The notes: generated by a model from the sequence alone, not told the origin. A stretch of DNA of 64,000 nt from VXPQ01 sp965223485 (GCA_965223485.1 OZ244993.1:558001-622000), one strand, 5' to 3'; positions 1 through 9,340 are shown, counted from the first letter of the stretch. Numbers and translations: made by a program.

Positions 1-1920
1 GTACTCGATCTTATCCTGCAAATACCCGCCGTAGTAGATCGGCTGGTACGGCGCCACATTGAGATTCGTCCGGTCGAAATATCCCTGAATGTCCTGGTCA
101 TCCACCTCGTTCAGACCCCGAAAATCGTAGCCGTAATAGGTGGTCCGCGGCCGGAAGGCATCGAACGGCAACTGGCTGTAGTTATCGTAACAGGCCACTT
201 GCTCGCAATTGTCGTCCTGGGCGTAGCGGGACAACCCGAAACCGCCTATACTGTACCAGCGCCGCGTGAATGTGCGGTACTCGCCGCCGAACTCCAGCTG
301 GTGCAAACCAATCTGCGCCGTGGCGTTCCCCGATATCTGAAGCGTTTTCAGGTCCTGCTTCTGGAACGTAGACAACGGGGAACCGGGCAGCGAGAAGGTA
401 ATGCCCACGGCTTGCCCCCCGCTCGCTGTACCGTCTGCAGTATACCGCGGGGCGTACCCGCTGGATCGCTCCGCAAAATAGCGGCCGACCGTTTCCAGAT
501 GATCGCTATCGAGGTCTCCGTAGGAAAATGTCTCCTCTATATTACCGGCAAATCCGTTGGGATACAGCTTGTACTTCCAGTCCTGGTACGAAGCGTCGAT
601 CTGATAGAAGAAGTTCGAGGCGAAGCGCTGGCGCAGACTGCCGTAGACCCGCCATGTATCATTCTCTCTATGATAAAAGGAATTAGGATTGAATACATGC
701 CGGGGATAGCCGAGCGACTCCGTTTTTTGTGTTTCGTACCCGCCGCCCACGCGCAGCGTGATGGTCTGCGTAGGCCGGATCGTGACATTACCGGTTACGA
801 TCGTTTCTCCGAAAGGACTATCTTTGGCCGGCTCCAGCGTAAAATCTTCCCGGCGGTACGTGTCGGGCGCATTGATGACCCCTCCTCCGAGGCTGTACCC
901 CTCGGGGATACCCAGTATCGTAGCCAGCGAGTCCGGTGTAAGCGGCTCCTCGTTGTCGAAAGCGGTCTGGGCGGCTTCCCACGGAAACGGCAGGTACAAG
1001 GAATCTCCGGCGGCATTCGTGGCCCGCACAACCTGCGGATTGGCATTAAGCGCGGAAATCTGCTCGTCCGTAAGCTGATACGTGGGTACGCCGTACGGGC
1101 TGGAATCCTCCTGGCGGACATGCTGCCCCGACACAAAGAAACTGAGGCGACCGGGGATGATTGGGCCTCCCAACGAAATTTCGCCGAGGCTATGACCGTA
1201 ACTGTCGAGCCCTTGAGAGGTATAGGCTCCCACCGTGCCGAAAAAGCGGTCGGCGCCGCTCTTCGTCGTGACCGACACCACACCTGCTTGCGCATCGCCG
1301 TACTTGGCCGGAATGGTTCCGATCAGCATTTCCTGCTCTGAAATGGCAACGCGCGGAAGGGCCTGCTGCCCTGATATCCGCACCCCATCCACGTAATACG
1401 TGAGTTCCTGTTCGCGGCCCCCGCGTACGAAGAGACCCGTACCTTCCGACGAGACCACACCGCTCTGCAGCGAGGCCACATTGGCGACGCCCCGAATCGG
1501 GAGCACCACCAACTGATCGCTGGTCATCACGCGCGGGGCGCCGATAGCGTCCTTCTGGATAATCGGTCGTTCGTACTCGATCAGAAGTTCCTCCAGTTCG
1601 GTCCCGGGCATGAGACTGAAATTCAATTCCCGGGTGTAGCCGGCATTGATCTCCACCTGCTGGACGGTCTGGGACTGATACCCTACGAAGGAAGCCGTAA
1701 TATCATACGCCCCCACGGGCACGCCAATGATGAAGTAGTTTCCATCCAGGTCCGAGGCGCTCCCGAGCAGGGTGCCTCCGAGAACGATATTGGCGCCGGG
1801 CAGCGATTCGCCCGTAGATACATCCGTGATGACGCCGGAGAGCTTGCCCGTGTTTTGCGCCAGCGCTGCAACGGGCATGACGAGCAGAACGAGTACGGTC
1901 GTAACGCACCTGCGCAACAT
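1..1920 (-). CDS. TonB-dependent receptor with carboxypeptidase-regulatory N-terminal domain (3' end beyond window)
   Basis: Outer-membrane TonB-dependent receptor of the SusC/FecA-like class; 640 codons are visible and the C-terminal barrel runs off the left edge. The ATG at 1920 is preceded by AGGAGGT at good spacing and gives a signal peptide (MLRRCVTTVLVLL...ALAQ). Next comes a carboxypeptidase D regulatory-like domain (about residues 22-105: GKLSGVITDVSTGESLPGAN, then DLDGNYFIIGVPVG), then a plug domain with VRGGREQELTYYVDGV at about residues 165-180, then barrel strands. The ligand cannot be read from sequence. It is transcribed alone from a likely promoter at 2047-2075. The frame is open throughout. 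Confidence 0.9.
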   Translation of the reverse strand, partial: MLRRCVTTVLVLLVMPVAALAQNTGKLSGVITDVSTGESLPGANIVLGGTLLGSASDLDGNYFIIGVPVGAYDITASFVGYQSQTVQQVEINAGYTRELNFSLMPGTELEELLIEYERPIIQKDAIGAPRVMTSDQLVVLPIRGVANVASLQSGVVSSEGTGLFVRGGREQELTYYVDGVRISGQQALPRVAISEQEMLIGTIPAKYGDAQAGVVSVTTKSGADRFFGTVGAYTSQGLDSYGHSLGEISLGGPIIPGRLSFFVSGQHVRQEDSSPYGVPTYQLTDEQISALNANPQVVRATNAAGDSLYLPFPWEAAQTAFDNEEPLTPDSLATILGIPEGYSLGGGVINAPDTYRREDFTLEPAKDSPFGETIVTGNVTIRPTQTITLRVGGGYETQKTESLGYPRHVFNPNSFYHRENDTWRVYGSLRQRFASNFFYQIDASYQDWKYKLYPNGFAGNIEETFSYGDLDSDHLETVGRYFAERSSGYAPRYTADGTASGGQAVGITFSLPGSPLSTFQKQDLKTLQISGNATAQIGLHQLEFGGEYRTFTRRWYSIGGFGLSRYAQDDNCEQVACYDNYSQLPFDAFRPRTTYYGYDFRGLNEVDDQDIQGYFDRTNLNVAPYQPIYYGGYLQDKIEY

Positions 1921-2046
1921 GTGCTACCTCCTGATTTGTATGGTATGTGCCTGCAATGCCGGGCGCTTTTTAAGGAGCCCATGCCCGGCGTTGCTGTCCG
2001 GTATGAATGAAAATAGGTTGTTCGTCGCAGTGACGCCTTTGGTGTA

Positions 2047-2075
2047 AGGCTACGACATTGTTACCAAGTTGTCAA
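2047..2075 (-). promoter_or_regulatory. probable promoter of the TonB-dependent receptor
   Basis: On the minus strand a perfect -35 TTGACA (2070-2075) is followed after 17 bp by TAGCCT (2047-2052), a weak -10 that also partly fits the Bacteroidota TAnnTTTG element. It lies about 130 nt upstream of the receptor start. Sequence match only. Confidence 0.45.
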
Positions 2076-2135
2076 GTAATGTTTCGAATATAGAACAACT
2101 TTATAGATACCCCCCCTAAAAAAACAACTATTACC

Positions 2136-3734
2136 TTAGACATCAACTCTGCGCACATCCTCAATACCGTCCAGCGCCGCAATCTCCCTGACTACAGTTA
2201 CCGGAACGGCCTCGTCCACAGTAACCGCCGTCAGAGCAATCTCTCCCTTGCCGGCCCGCCCCAGCGCCAGGGCGCCGATGTTGATATCGTTGCGGGCCAA
2301 AATGCTCCCCACCGCCGCCAGCATGCCGGGCCGGTCCACATTCCTGTATACGATCATGTGGCCCTCCGGCTTGATTTCCAGCCAGTAATTGTCAATGCGC
2401 ACCAGGCGCGGTTCGTCGCGGTCAAAGATCGTACCTGCCACTGTATGGTTCCCATCGTCCGTTTCCAGACCGATCCGCAACAGATTCGTGTACCCGCCAG
2501 GAGACGTATCCCGCTCTTCTGTCACATGTATCCCCATATCCTCCGCAAGAAACGGCGCATTGATCAGATTCACGGGTTCTGTGACCCACTTTGACAGGAT
2601 CCCGCGCACGGCAGCCACTGTCAGCACTTCGGAATAACGGCGCGGAACATCTCCCCGACACCCCACGGTGATTCCCCGGATACGGCCGCCCCCCAGTTGA
2701 CCGACCAACTGGCCAAGACGATCGGATAGACCCAAATAGGGTTGGACATCCGGTTGCGCCGCCATCTTGATGGCCAGTGCGTTGACGGGCGTCTGCACCG
2801 CCTCGCCGCATAGCGCGCGAATGACCTGCTCCGTAATCTGTACTGCGACTTTTTCCTGGGCTTCCTCCGTCGAGGCTGCGATGTGGGGCGTAGCGATTAC
2901 CTTCGGATGTTTGAGCAGTTCGTGCAGTTCGACGGGCGGCGGCTCGGTGGAATACACGTCAAGCGCCACCCCCCCCACTTGTCCGCTATCCAGCGCAGCA
3001 AGCAGATCCCTTTCCTCGACAATGCCTCCCCGGGCGCAGTTGACAATGCACACGCCCCTGCGACACCGCGCAAGCGTTTCCTTGCGGAGCAGGCCGCGGG
3101 TTGCGTCGTTCAGGGGCGTATGTACGGTAATGAAGTCACTCCCGGCCAATAACTCGTCCATGTCCACAAGCCGTACCCCGAGACGTTCGGTGGCCTCCCG
3201 CGACAACACCGGGTCGTAACCGATCAGTGTCATCCCGAAACCGGCCATGCGCACAGCCACTTCCCGTCCGATCTTCCCCAAACCCACGACGCCGAGGGTC
3301 TTTTCGTACACTTCCGATCCGGTGAACGCCTTGCGATCCCACTTACCCTCCGCAATGGAGCGATTCGCCTGGGGCACGCGACGGGCCATGGAAAGCAATA
3401 GGGCGCATGTGTGCTCGGCCGTCGAGATCGTATTGCCGGAAGGCGCATTGATCACGAGTACACCCCGGCGGGTAGCGACAGCGAGGTCGATATTGTCCAC
3501 CCCGACCCCGGCGCGCCCTATCACCTTCAGGTTGCTTGCAGCTTCGATGAGGTCCGCCGTGATCGTGGTGCCGCTGCGAATGATCCAGCCGTCCGCCTCT
3601 GCAGCCAGTTTCCGCAATGCCTCCCCGGATTGCTTCAACCGAACGTCGGGGGTAATGCCCCGGGCTTTCAGCATGTCGATGCAGATCGGATCGACCGCAT
3701 CGGTGATGAGCACCTTCATCTTTTTTTTCGTCAT
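2136..3734 (-). CDS. serA: D-3-phosphoglycerate dehydrogenase
   Basis: Oxidises 3-phosphoglycerate to 3-phosphohydroxypyruvate, the first step of serine synthesis (cytosol, NAD-dependent). The 532-aa protein has the long three-part architecture: catalytic/NAD domains (GLGKIGREVAVRMAGFG; catalytic Arg in NCARGGIVEE, His in ATPHIAAST), an intervening ASB domain (about 320-450), and a C-terminal ACT domain (about 455-532; NVDRPGMLAAVGSILA). The ATG at 3734 overlaps the engB stop as ATGA, suggesting translational coupling. A second ATG at 3719 (MKVLITDAVDP) is possible, and the codons between them form a run of A residues. It is last in a probable sucD-engB-serA operon. Its product also feeds the PdxB/SerC branch of vitamin B6 synthesis, represented here by pdxB. 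Confidence 0.95.
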   Translation of the reverse strand: MTKKKMKVLITDAVDPICIDMLKARGITPDVRLKQSGEALRKLAAEADGWIIRSGTTITADLIEAASNLKVIGRAGVGVDNIDLAVATRRGVLVINAPSGNTISTAEHTCALLLSMARRVPQANRSIAEGKWDRKAFTGSEVYEKTLGVVGLGKIGREVAVRMAGFGMTLIGYDPVLSREATERLGVRLVDMDELLAGSDFITVHTPLNDATRGLLRKETLARCRRGVCIVNCARGGIVEERDLLAALDSGQVGGVALDVYSTEPPPVELHELLKHPKVIATPHIAASTEEAQEKVAVQITEQVIRALCGEAVQTPVNALAIKMAAQPDVQPYLGLSDRLGQLVGQLGGGRIRGITVGCRGDVPRRYSEVLTVAAVRGILSKWVTEPVNLINAPFLAEDMGIHVTEERDTSPGGYTNLLRIGLETDDGNHTVAGTIFDRDEPRLVRIDNYWLEIKPEGHMIVYRNVDRPGMLAAVGSILARNDINIGALALGRAGKGEIALTAVTVDEAVPVTVVREIAALDGIEDVRRVDV

Positions 3735-4342
3735 GTATCCATGGTTGCCATCGTCCCGATCCATTCCAACAAGGCGGGTAAGCCCCGTTTTGTCTGCGAT
3801 GAGGTCAGGAAAACCGGGATTTCCAGCCCGTACGTCGAAAGCGTCTCGTGCATACGGTGTTCCGTCTTCACACGATCGTTACCGGAGAGTTTATCGCACT
3901 TCGTAAGTGCGATGGCGTATGGCACGTCGCTCCCACACATAAACTCGATAAAGCTCCTGTCGAGTGCGCCGGGCTCGTGCCGGCTGTCCACAAGGTGAAC
4001 GATCAGGCGCAGCATGTCGCGTTCCGCAATGTAGCGCTCGATGAGCCGGGCCCAGTGCGCACGCTCCCGCTTCGAGACTTTCGCATAGCCGAAGCCCGGG
4101 AGATCCACGAAATACAGGCTTTCGTTGACCAGGTAATGATTGAATTCCCTCGTCTTGCCCGGCGTCCTGCTCGTCCGGGCAAGCGCCCGACGCCCTGCAA
4201 GAGCATTCAACAGAGAACTCTTGCCCACGTTCGAGCGGCCTGCGAACGCGACTTCGGGCCGCCCGTCCGAAGGCAGCCCACTCCAGGACGCCGATCCCTT
4301 GACAAACGTAATTTCCCGGATATGCAAGGGGGGGCCGTCCAA
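3731..4342 (-). CDS. engB: ribosome biogenesis GTP-binding protein YsxC/EngB
   Basis: TRAFAC-class GTPase (203 aa) needed for large ribosomal subunit assembly. Visible motifs: G1 GRSNVGKSS (about 35-43), G2 region TSRTPGKT, G3 DLPGFGYA, G4 TKCDKL, and a G5-like TSSQ near the C-terminus. Length is normal for the family. The start appears to be TTG at 4342, placed by AGGA 4 nt upstream; no in-frame ATG fits. It begins 11 bp after sucD and its stop overlaps the serA start, so the three genes are probably cotranscribed. Confidence 0.93.
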   Translation of the reverse strand: MDGPPLHIREITFVKGSASWSGLPSDGRPEVAFAGRSNVGKSSLLNALAGRRALARTSRTPGKTREFNHYLVNESLYFVDLPGFGYAKVSKRERAHWARLIERYIAERDMLRLIVHLVDSRHEPGALDRSFIEFMCGSDVPYAIALTKCDKLSGNDRVKTEHRMHETLSTYGLEIPVFLTSSQTKRGLPALLEWIGTMATMDT

Positions 4343-4353
4343 ATCGTCCTGAT

Positions 4354-5229
4354 TTACGCGGTAGTCAACCGATCCTTTACCGTCTCGCCGATCACTGCCG
4401 GGTTCTCAACCACAACCACGCCGGCTTCTTCCAGTGCAGCAATTTTTTCTTCCGCCGTACCCTTGCCCCCGGAAACAATGGCGCCGGCATGACCCATCCG
4501 GCGTCCGGGCGGCGCCGTCCGGCCCGCAATGAATCCGAATACAGGCTTCGTCATATGGTCCCGAACGAAGGCCGCAGCTTCTTCTTCCGCCGTACCGCCG
4601 ATTTCGCCAATCATTACCACCGCCCCGGTATGGTCATCCCCCTCGAACAACCGCAGGACATCGACGAAATTCGTCCCGACGATGGGGTCCCCGCCAATCC
4701 CCACAGCCGTACTCTGGCCGAGACCTTGCCGGGTAAGCTGGTCTACCGCTTCGTACGTCAGGGTACCGGAGCGCGACACCACGCCCACGGACCCTTCGCT
4801 GAAAATCATCGCCGGCATGATACCGACCTTTGCCTGACCGGGCGTCAAGGCTCCCGGACAATTCGGCCCGATGAGGCGCGCGCCCTTGCGATGCACGTAG
4901 TGAAAAACCGGGATCATATCCCCTACGGGAATACCTTCCGTGATACACACGATGACCTGTATACCGGCTTCCGCCGCCTCCAGGATCGCATCCGGAGCAA
5001 ACGGAGGGGGTACGAAAATCACAGACGTGTTCGCCCCTTCCTGCGCGACCGCCTCGGCCACGGTGTTGAACACCGGCTTGCCGAGATGCGTACGGCCGCC
5101 CTTGCCGGGCGTCACGCCGGCTACAAGCGCAGTGCCGTACTCGAGCATGTGTTCGGAATGGAACGTGCCCTCGGAACCCGTGAATCCCTGGACGAGCAAA
5201 CGGGTGTTTTTATCGACGAGAATCGCCAT
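4354..5229 (-). CDS. sucD: succinate-CoA ligase (ADP/GDP-forming), alpha subunit
   Basis: Alpha subunit of succinyl-CoA synthetase (TCA cycle), 291 aa. It has the CoA-binding Rossmann domain at the N-terminus (VQGFTGSEGTFHSEHMLEYG; GGRTHLGKPVFNTV) and the ligase domain with the phospho-histidine loop GHAGAIVSGGKGTAEEK near residue 247. The beta subunit gene sucC is not adjacent: upstream is gatA, downstream engB. Split sucC/sucD is common in this phylum but means the complex is assembled from two loci. Confidence 0.95.
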   Translation of the reverse strand: MAILVDKNTRLLVQGFTGSEGTFHSEHMLEYGTALVAGVTPGKGGRTHLGKPVFNTVAEAVAQEGANTSVIFVPPPFAPDAILEAAEAGIQVIVCITEGIPVGDMIPVFHYVHRKGARLIGPNCPGALTPGQAKVGIMPAMIFSEGSVGVVSRSGTLTYEAVDQLTRQGLGQSTAVGIGGDPIVGTNFVDVLRLFEGDDHTGAVVMIGEIGGTAEEEAAAFVRDHMTKPVFGFIAGRTAPPGRRMGHAGAIVSGGKGTAEEKIAALEEAGVVVVENPAVIGETVKDRLTTA

Positions 5230-5384
5230 AACGGTTGAAATAAGCGGCGAAAAACATGAACGGACTCAAGATATGAACAATCCGGAGCGTTAAACAGGTG
5301 AAGATATGGAAGATTATGAATGCACAGAGAGCGCATCCCGAAGGAAAGCGAATGATTTTTAAGGATAAAACAGGCGCGGGGTAT

Positions 5385-6935
5385 TTATGCTCCGCCCGAC
5401 CCCCGCCCGCACAACCGCTCTACCATGTCCCCGGCACGGAGTATCGTCTCTTCGCCGAAGTGCGGCCCCAGAATCTGCATGCCTACGGGCAGATGGGGCG
5501 TCTCCGGATGCAAACCCAGGGGTACGGCCAGACCAGGAATACCCGCAAGGTTGGCGGTCACGGTGTAAATGTCGCTGAGGTACATGGCCATCGGATCGTC
5601 CGCCTTACTGCCGATGCGGAAAGCGGGTGCGGGCGCAGCCGGCGCAATGAGCGCATCCACCTCCTCGAAGACCCTGTCGAAATCGTTCCGGATCAGGGTC
5701 CGTACCTGCTGCCCTTTCGCATAATAGGCCTCGTAGTATCCGGAAGACAGCACATAGGCGCCGAGCATGATCCGCCGTTTGACCTCATCCCCGAAGCCTT
5801 CCGTCCGGGAAGCCTTATAGAAGCGGTGGAGCATGGGGTCTTCGTCAAGGCGATCCTTGAGCGCTTCCACTTCTGTCCCGGAGGCGGTCTCCACAGCCAA
5901 TTCCAGTTCCTCCCGCTCGTTTTTCATCGTTTCGCGGAGATCGTCAAGCGATGCGCGGTGGCCATACCGGATACCGTCGTACCTGGCCAGGTTACTGGAC
6001 GCTTCGGCGGTCGTGAGAATGTAGTACGTGGCAATGCCGTACTTCGTACGAGGCAGGGACACGTCTTGCACCACGGCCCCCTCGCGTTCAAGACTGCGCA
6101 CACATTCCTCGATCATGCTCCGTATCCCGGCGTCGAGTCCGTCGGCAAAGTACTCCTTCGGCAACCCGATGCGCATGCCCCGGATGTTCCCTGTCAGCGC
6201 TTGCGTGTAGTCAGGCGCCTCCACCGGCGCACTGGTGGAATCCCGCTCGTCTTTCCCCGCCATGTGGTTCAGGAGAAGCGCGCAATCCTCCACGCATTGC
6301 CCGATCGGCCCCATGCAATCGAAGGAAGAAGCAAAGGCAACCAGGCCATACCGGGACACGCGCCCGTACGTAGGCTTCAGGCCAACCACTCCGCAATGCG
6401 CAGCAGGCTGGCGAATAGACCCGCCCGTATCGGTGCCGAGCGCCGTATGACACATCCCGGCAGCGACGGCGGCGGCGGAACCGCCGGAGGAGCCGCCGGG
6501 GACGTACTCGGGATTCGCCGGATTCCTGACCGGGCCGAAATACGAGGTCTCGTTGGACGAACCCATCGCAAACTCGTCGCAGTTTGTTTTCCCGACGAAG
6601 ATGGCGCCTGCCGTTCGCAGGCGTTCGATAACGGTGGCGTCGTACAGCGAATCGAAATGTTCGAGCATGCGGGACGAACAGGTGACGGGACGCCCCTTCA
6701 TACAGATCACGTCCTTGACGCCCATAACCATGCCCTTCAGCGGCAGGTCCGGGCCGGCGCCCGTCAATCGATCAAGGCGGCGGGCCTGTCCGAGGGCATC
6801 CTGCTCATCCACCGAAACGAAGGCGTTGAGCCGATCGTTCTGCGCCCGAATACGCGCAAAAAAAGAAGAGACCAATCGTTCGCAATCGGTCTCTCCGTTC
6901 CGCAAGGCTTTCCGGGCGTCCGCAAATGGAGTCAT
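5385..6935 (-). CDS. gatA: Asp-tRNA(Asn)/Glu-tRNA(Gln) amidotransferase subunit A
   Basis: Amidase-signature subunit of GatCAB, which releases ammonia from glutamine to convert mischarged Glu-tRNA(Gln)/Asp-tRNA(Asn). The 516-aa protein carries the Ser-cisSer-Lys triad region: GVKDVI (Lys), GGSSGGSAAAVAAG and DTGGSIRQPAAHCGVVG. It ends in the usual LPVGMQILGPHFGE segment. gatB and gatC are not nearby. It lies 83 bp downstream of tatA on the same strand and may share its transcript. Confidence 0.95.
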   Translation of the reverse strand: MTPFADARKALRNGETDCERLVSSFFARIRAQNDRLNAFVSVDEQDALGQARRLDRLTGAGPDLPLKGMVMGVKDVICMKGRPVTCSSRMLEHFDSLYDATVIERLRTAGAIFVGKTNCDEFAMGSSNETSYFGPVRNPANPEYVPGGSSGGSAAAVAAGMCHTALGTDTGGSIRQPAAHCGVVGLKPTYGRVSRYGLVAFASSFDCMGPIGQCVEDCALLLNHMAGKDERDSTSAPVEAPDYTQALTGNIRGMRIGLPKEYFADGLDAGIRSMIEECVRSLEREGAVVQDVSLPRTKYGIATYYILTTAEASSNLARYDGIRYGHRASLDDLRETMKNEREELELAVETASGTEVEALKDRLDEDPMLHRFYKASRTEGFGDEVKRRIMLGAYVLSSGYYEAYYAKGQQVRTLIRNDFDRVFEEVDALIAPAAPAPAFRIGSKADDPMAMYLSDIYTVTANLAGIPGLAVPLGLHPETPHLPVGMQILGPHFGEETILRAGDMVERLCGRGSGGA

Positions 6936-7018
6936 CGGACGAGCGGCAAGGGATGGCGTTCAATGTAGACAAAGAAGGGGCAGGATGCGGCAAACAACAA
7001 ACCGCCGCAGCGGTGCAA

Positions 7019-7357
7019 TCAGCTTTGAGGCGCCTGATCGGGAGCCTGGGTTGGTCCGGAAGCAGCGGCATCCGGCGCCGGGGCAGCTTGTGCGGGCTGG
7101 GCTGACGCCTGCTGAACAGGCGGTTGCGCAGGGGGGGCCTGGGGTTGCGGCGCAGCCTGAGCAGGCGGCTGGGGGCGGTACGTGGTGTTCCGATTGTCTA
7201 CATCCACGGTGAGTTCACGCTGGATGTCCTTGGTGGCGTCCTTGAACTCGCGCATGCCCTTGCCGAGCCCGCGCGCAATTTCCGGGATGCGCTTTGCGCC
7301 GAATATGAGGAGTAAAGCCAAAGCGATCAGAATGATTTCCGGCGTTCCCAGACCCAT
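7019..7357 (-). CDS. tatA: twin-arginine translocase subunit TatA/TatE
   Basis: Small pore-forming Tat subunit that moves folded proteins across the inner membrane. The 112-aa protein starts at ATG 7357, preceded by an AGGGGG stretch. It has the canonical N-terminal TM helix (GTPEIILIALALLLIFG), the FG hinge, and an amphipathic helix (AKRIPEIARGLGKGMREFKDA). The last ~55 residues are a Pro/Gln/Ala-rich low-complexity tail, longer than in enterobacterial TatA. No tatC is adjacent. In-frame sequence upstream of 7357 is not protein-like and was excluded. Confidence 0.92.
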   Translation of the reverse strand: MGLGTPEIILIALALLLIFGAKRIPEIARGLGKGMREFKDATKDIQRELTVDVDNRNTTYRPQPPAQAAPQPQAPPAQPPVQQASAQPAQAAPAPDAAASGPTQAPDQAPQS

Positions 7358-7703
7358 GACCAACCCCCTATTCTTGTGAACGATAGTAAAACGCGGCCCG
7401 TTAGGGCAAAAACACGGCTTTACCGGTAAACGAAGGGGTATAAGCGGGGTTCCGGGACCGGAGAATGTGAAGGCATGGAGCCATAGTATAACGCCGCCGA
7501 TCAAATAACCGTCCAAGTAAATAGTTCATTGCCCTGCAACGCATTAACGGGATATTGCGTTGCAAGGGGCGGTCCCGGTCAAACAAGATCGACCATCCGA
7601 AAACACGGATCGCGCCTGGAAACCGGACTGGAACATGCAACGATGCCCCGCTTTCCAGAGATGCGCTCGTTTTTCTCAAGGCAACACGTACGATTCCCAC
7701 TTC
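7358..7703. other. divergent intergenic region between tatA and aroA
   Basis: 346 bp separating the divergent tatA and aroA starts. I see no convincing gene. It holds one clear inverted repeat (TGCAACGCA at 7535-7543 and TGCGTTGCA at 7556-7564). An in-frame extension of aroA runs back to 7560, but its residues (Cys/Arg-rich) do not look like family sequence. Promoters for both genes must lie here; none is unambiguous. Confidence 0.6.
7532..7568. repeat. inverted repeat upstream of aroA
   Basis: The 9-bp arms TGCAACGCA/TGCGTTGCA are separated by 12 nt and extended by CCC/GGG with a one-base bulge. It lies about 140 nt upstream of the chosen aroA start, so it could be an operator or a 5' leader hairpin. 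No T-run follows in either direction, which argues against a terminator. Confidence 0.5.
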
Positions 7704-9008
7704 GTGAACATCCGATACGACAAGGCAAGCGACCGGGCTGTTGTGACGCGGTGTATGCACGTGGACGGCATCGTCGATCCGCCGCCCGACAAGTCGATCG
7801 CGCAACGGGCTGCGCTCCTTGCAGCCATCGGCGATGGAACGTCCCGACTGGTCAACTACCCCTCGTCTGCCGACCCGCAATCGACACTGCGTTGCCTCCG
7901 GCAGTTAGGCATTGCTATAGAAAAGGACGGGGAAGACATGCTGGTGCACGGTAAGGGGCTGGACGGGTTTTCCGCACCCGACGCCCCCCTGGACTGCGGC
8001 AATTCGGGCGCCACCATGCGCCTCCTTGCCGGCCTGCTCGCCGGACAGGATTTCGAAAGCGTTCTCACAGGCGACGCATCCCTTCGGAGCCGGCCCATGG
8101 AACGTGTTGCAGAACCACTCCGGGAGATGGGCGCACGGATAACCTTGCACGCCGGCTTCGCCCCCATGCGTATCGAGCGCGGCCCCCGGCTGCATGGCAT
8201 GGACTACCGCCTCCCGATGCCCTCGGCGCAGGTAAAATCCTGCGTACTCCTTGCAGGCCTGCGGGCCCGGGGACGCACCACCGTCATCGAAACCCTGCCG
8301 TCGCGCGACCACACCGAGCGCATGCTGAACCTGGCGCCGCTCGAGACAGGAGGTGCGCGACACATTTCCGTCGAGGAAAACATGTCCGTGCCGGCCCGCA
8401 CCTGGACCGTGCCGAACGATTTTTCCGCCGCCGCCTTTTTCATGGTCGCCGGCGCAGCAGCGCCTCATGGCGCCATGCTCCTCAGAAAAGTCGGCCTGAA
8501 CCCTACTCGTAGCGCGCTCATCGGGGTTCTTGAGGAAATGGGCGCTGTTATCCGCGTAGCCAACCGGGAGGAATCCGGAGGGGAACCGGTGGGCGATCTC
8601 CACATCGAGGCCTCACCGCTCCGGGGCGTGCGCGTGCACGGAGCGCGCATCCCCCTCCTGATCGACGAAATCCCGATCCTTGCGGTGGCGGGCGCCCTGG
8701 CGAAGGGACGCACCGAAATACGGGACGCACGCGAATTGCGCTTCAAGGAAACGGACCGCATCGGCGCAATGGCGGAGAACCTGCGGCGGATTGGCGTACC
8801 CGTGGAAGAATTCGACGACGGATTGGCCGTGGAAGGCCCTGCCGCCCTGCACGGAAACGTCGTAGCAAGCCGGCGCGATCACCGTGTGGCGATGGCCATG
8901 GCCGTGGCCGGGCTGATGGCCGACGGAGAAACGATCATCGAGGACGCTTCCTGCGCAGCGGTGTCGTTCCCGAACTATTGGGAAACGCTTGCGTCGGTGG
9001 CCTCATAA
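7704..9008 (+). CDS. aroA: 3-phosphoshikimate 1-carboxyvinyltransferase (EPSP synthase)
   Basis: Transfers enolpyruvyl from PEP to shikimate-3-phosphate in aromatic amino acid synthesis. The predicted 434 aa match the family length. Seen: substrate loop PPPDKSIAQRAALLAAI (here PPDKS replaces the usual PGDKS), NSGATMRLLAGLLAG, LPMPSAQVKSCVLLAGL, SRDHTERML, catalytic-Asp region DEIPILAVAGA and RELRFKETDRI. The start is uncertain: GTG 7704 gives VNIRYDKAS and includes the first family strand; ATG 7755 would cut into it. The 3' end overlaps the convergent alkyltransferase gene by 34 bp. Confidence 0.92.
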   Translation: MNIRYDKASDRAVVTRCMHVDGIVDPPPDKSIAQRAALLAAIGDGTSRLVNYPSSADPQSTLRCLRQLGIAIEKDGEDMLVHGKGLDGFSAPDAPLDCGNSGATMRLLAGLLAGQDFESVLTGDASLRSRPMERVAEPLREMGARITLHAGFAPMRIERGPRLHGMDYRLPMPSAQVKSCVLLAGLRARGRTTVIETLPSRDHTERMLNLAPLETGGARHISVEENMSVPARTWTVPNDFSAAAFFMVAGAAAPHGAMLLRKVGLNPTRSALIGVLEEMGAVIRVANREESGGEPVGDLHIEASPLRGVRVHGARIPLLIDEIPILAVAGALAKGRTEIRDARELRFKETDRIGAMAENLRRIGVPVEEFDDGLAVEGPAALHGNVVASRRDHRVAMAMAVAGLMADGETIIEDASCAAVSFPNYWETLASVAS

Positions 9009-9340
9009 CCTGTTTCCGCGGACGGATCCCACAAATGCGCTTCCAGCACGACGCACCCATCCTTGTCGAACGTCACTCCCTCGGCGCGCAGGCGTTCCTC
9101 CATGACATGCGGCCCCCCGAAACGCATCCTGCCGGTCAGTGCGCCAAACCGGTTGACGACGCGGTGGCAAGGAAGCATGGCGCCCGCCGCCGCGCCCAGT
9201 GCCCAGCCGACCGTGCGGGCAGCGGAACGCACACCGAGATAGCCGGCAATATGCCCGTAGGTCGTAACTTTACCGCAAGGGATCCGGTCCACTACGGCCC
9301 AGACCCGTTCGAAGAAATCATTGTCCCGGGAGGCGTTCAT
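8975..9340 (-). CDS. MGMT-family DNA alkyltransferase-like protein (short form with active-site Cys)
   Basis: 121-aa protein made only of the C-terminal DNA-binding/active-site domain of O6-alkylguanine-DNA alkyltransferases. It has the helix-turn-helix region (IPCGKVTTYGHIAGYLGVRSAARTVG) and the PCHRV active-site motif (about residues 57-61). Its short length resembles alkyltransferase-like (ATL) proteins, but those have Trp in place of the acceptor Cys; this one keeps Cys, so real dealkylation is plausible. It lacks the Ada-type N-terminal domain. Its end overlaps the 3' end of aroA tail-to-tail. Confidence 0.85.
   Translation of the reverse strand: MNASRDNDFFERVWAVVDRIPCGKVTTYGHIAGYLGVRSAARTVGWALGAAAGAMLPCHRVVNRFGALTGRMRFGGPHVMEERLRAEGVTFDKDGCVVLEAHLWDPSAETGYEATDASVSQ

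Noticed and set aside
199..1341. Long plus-strand reading frame of 380 codons antisense to the TonB receptor
   Set aside because: The minus-strand frame has a signal peptide, regulatory domain and plug; the plus-strand translation is Arg-rich and unlike any protein.
5298..6968. 556-codon plus-strand frame opposite gatA
   Set aside because: It is the mirror of a clear amidase with all catalytic motifs; its translation has no domain.
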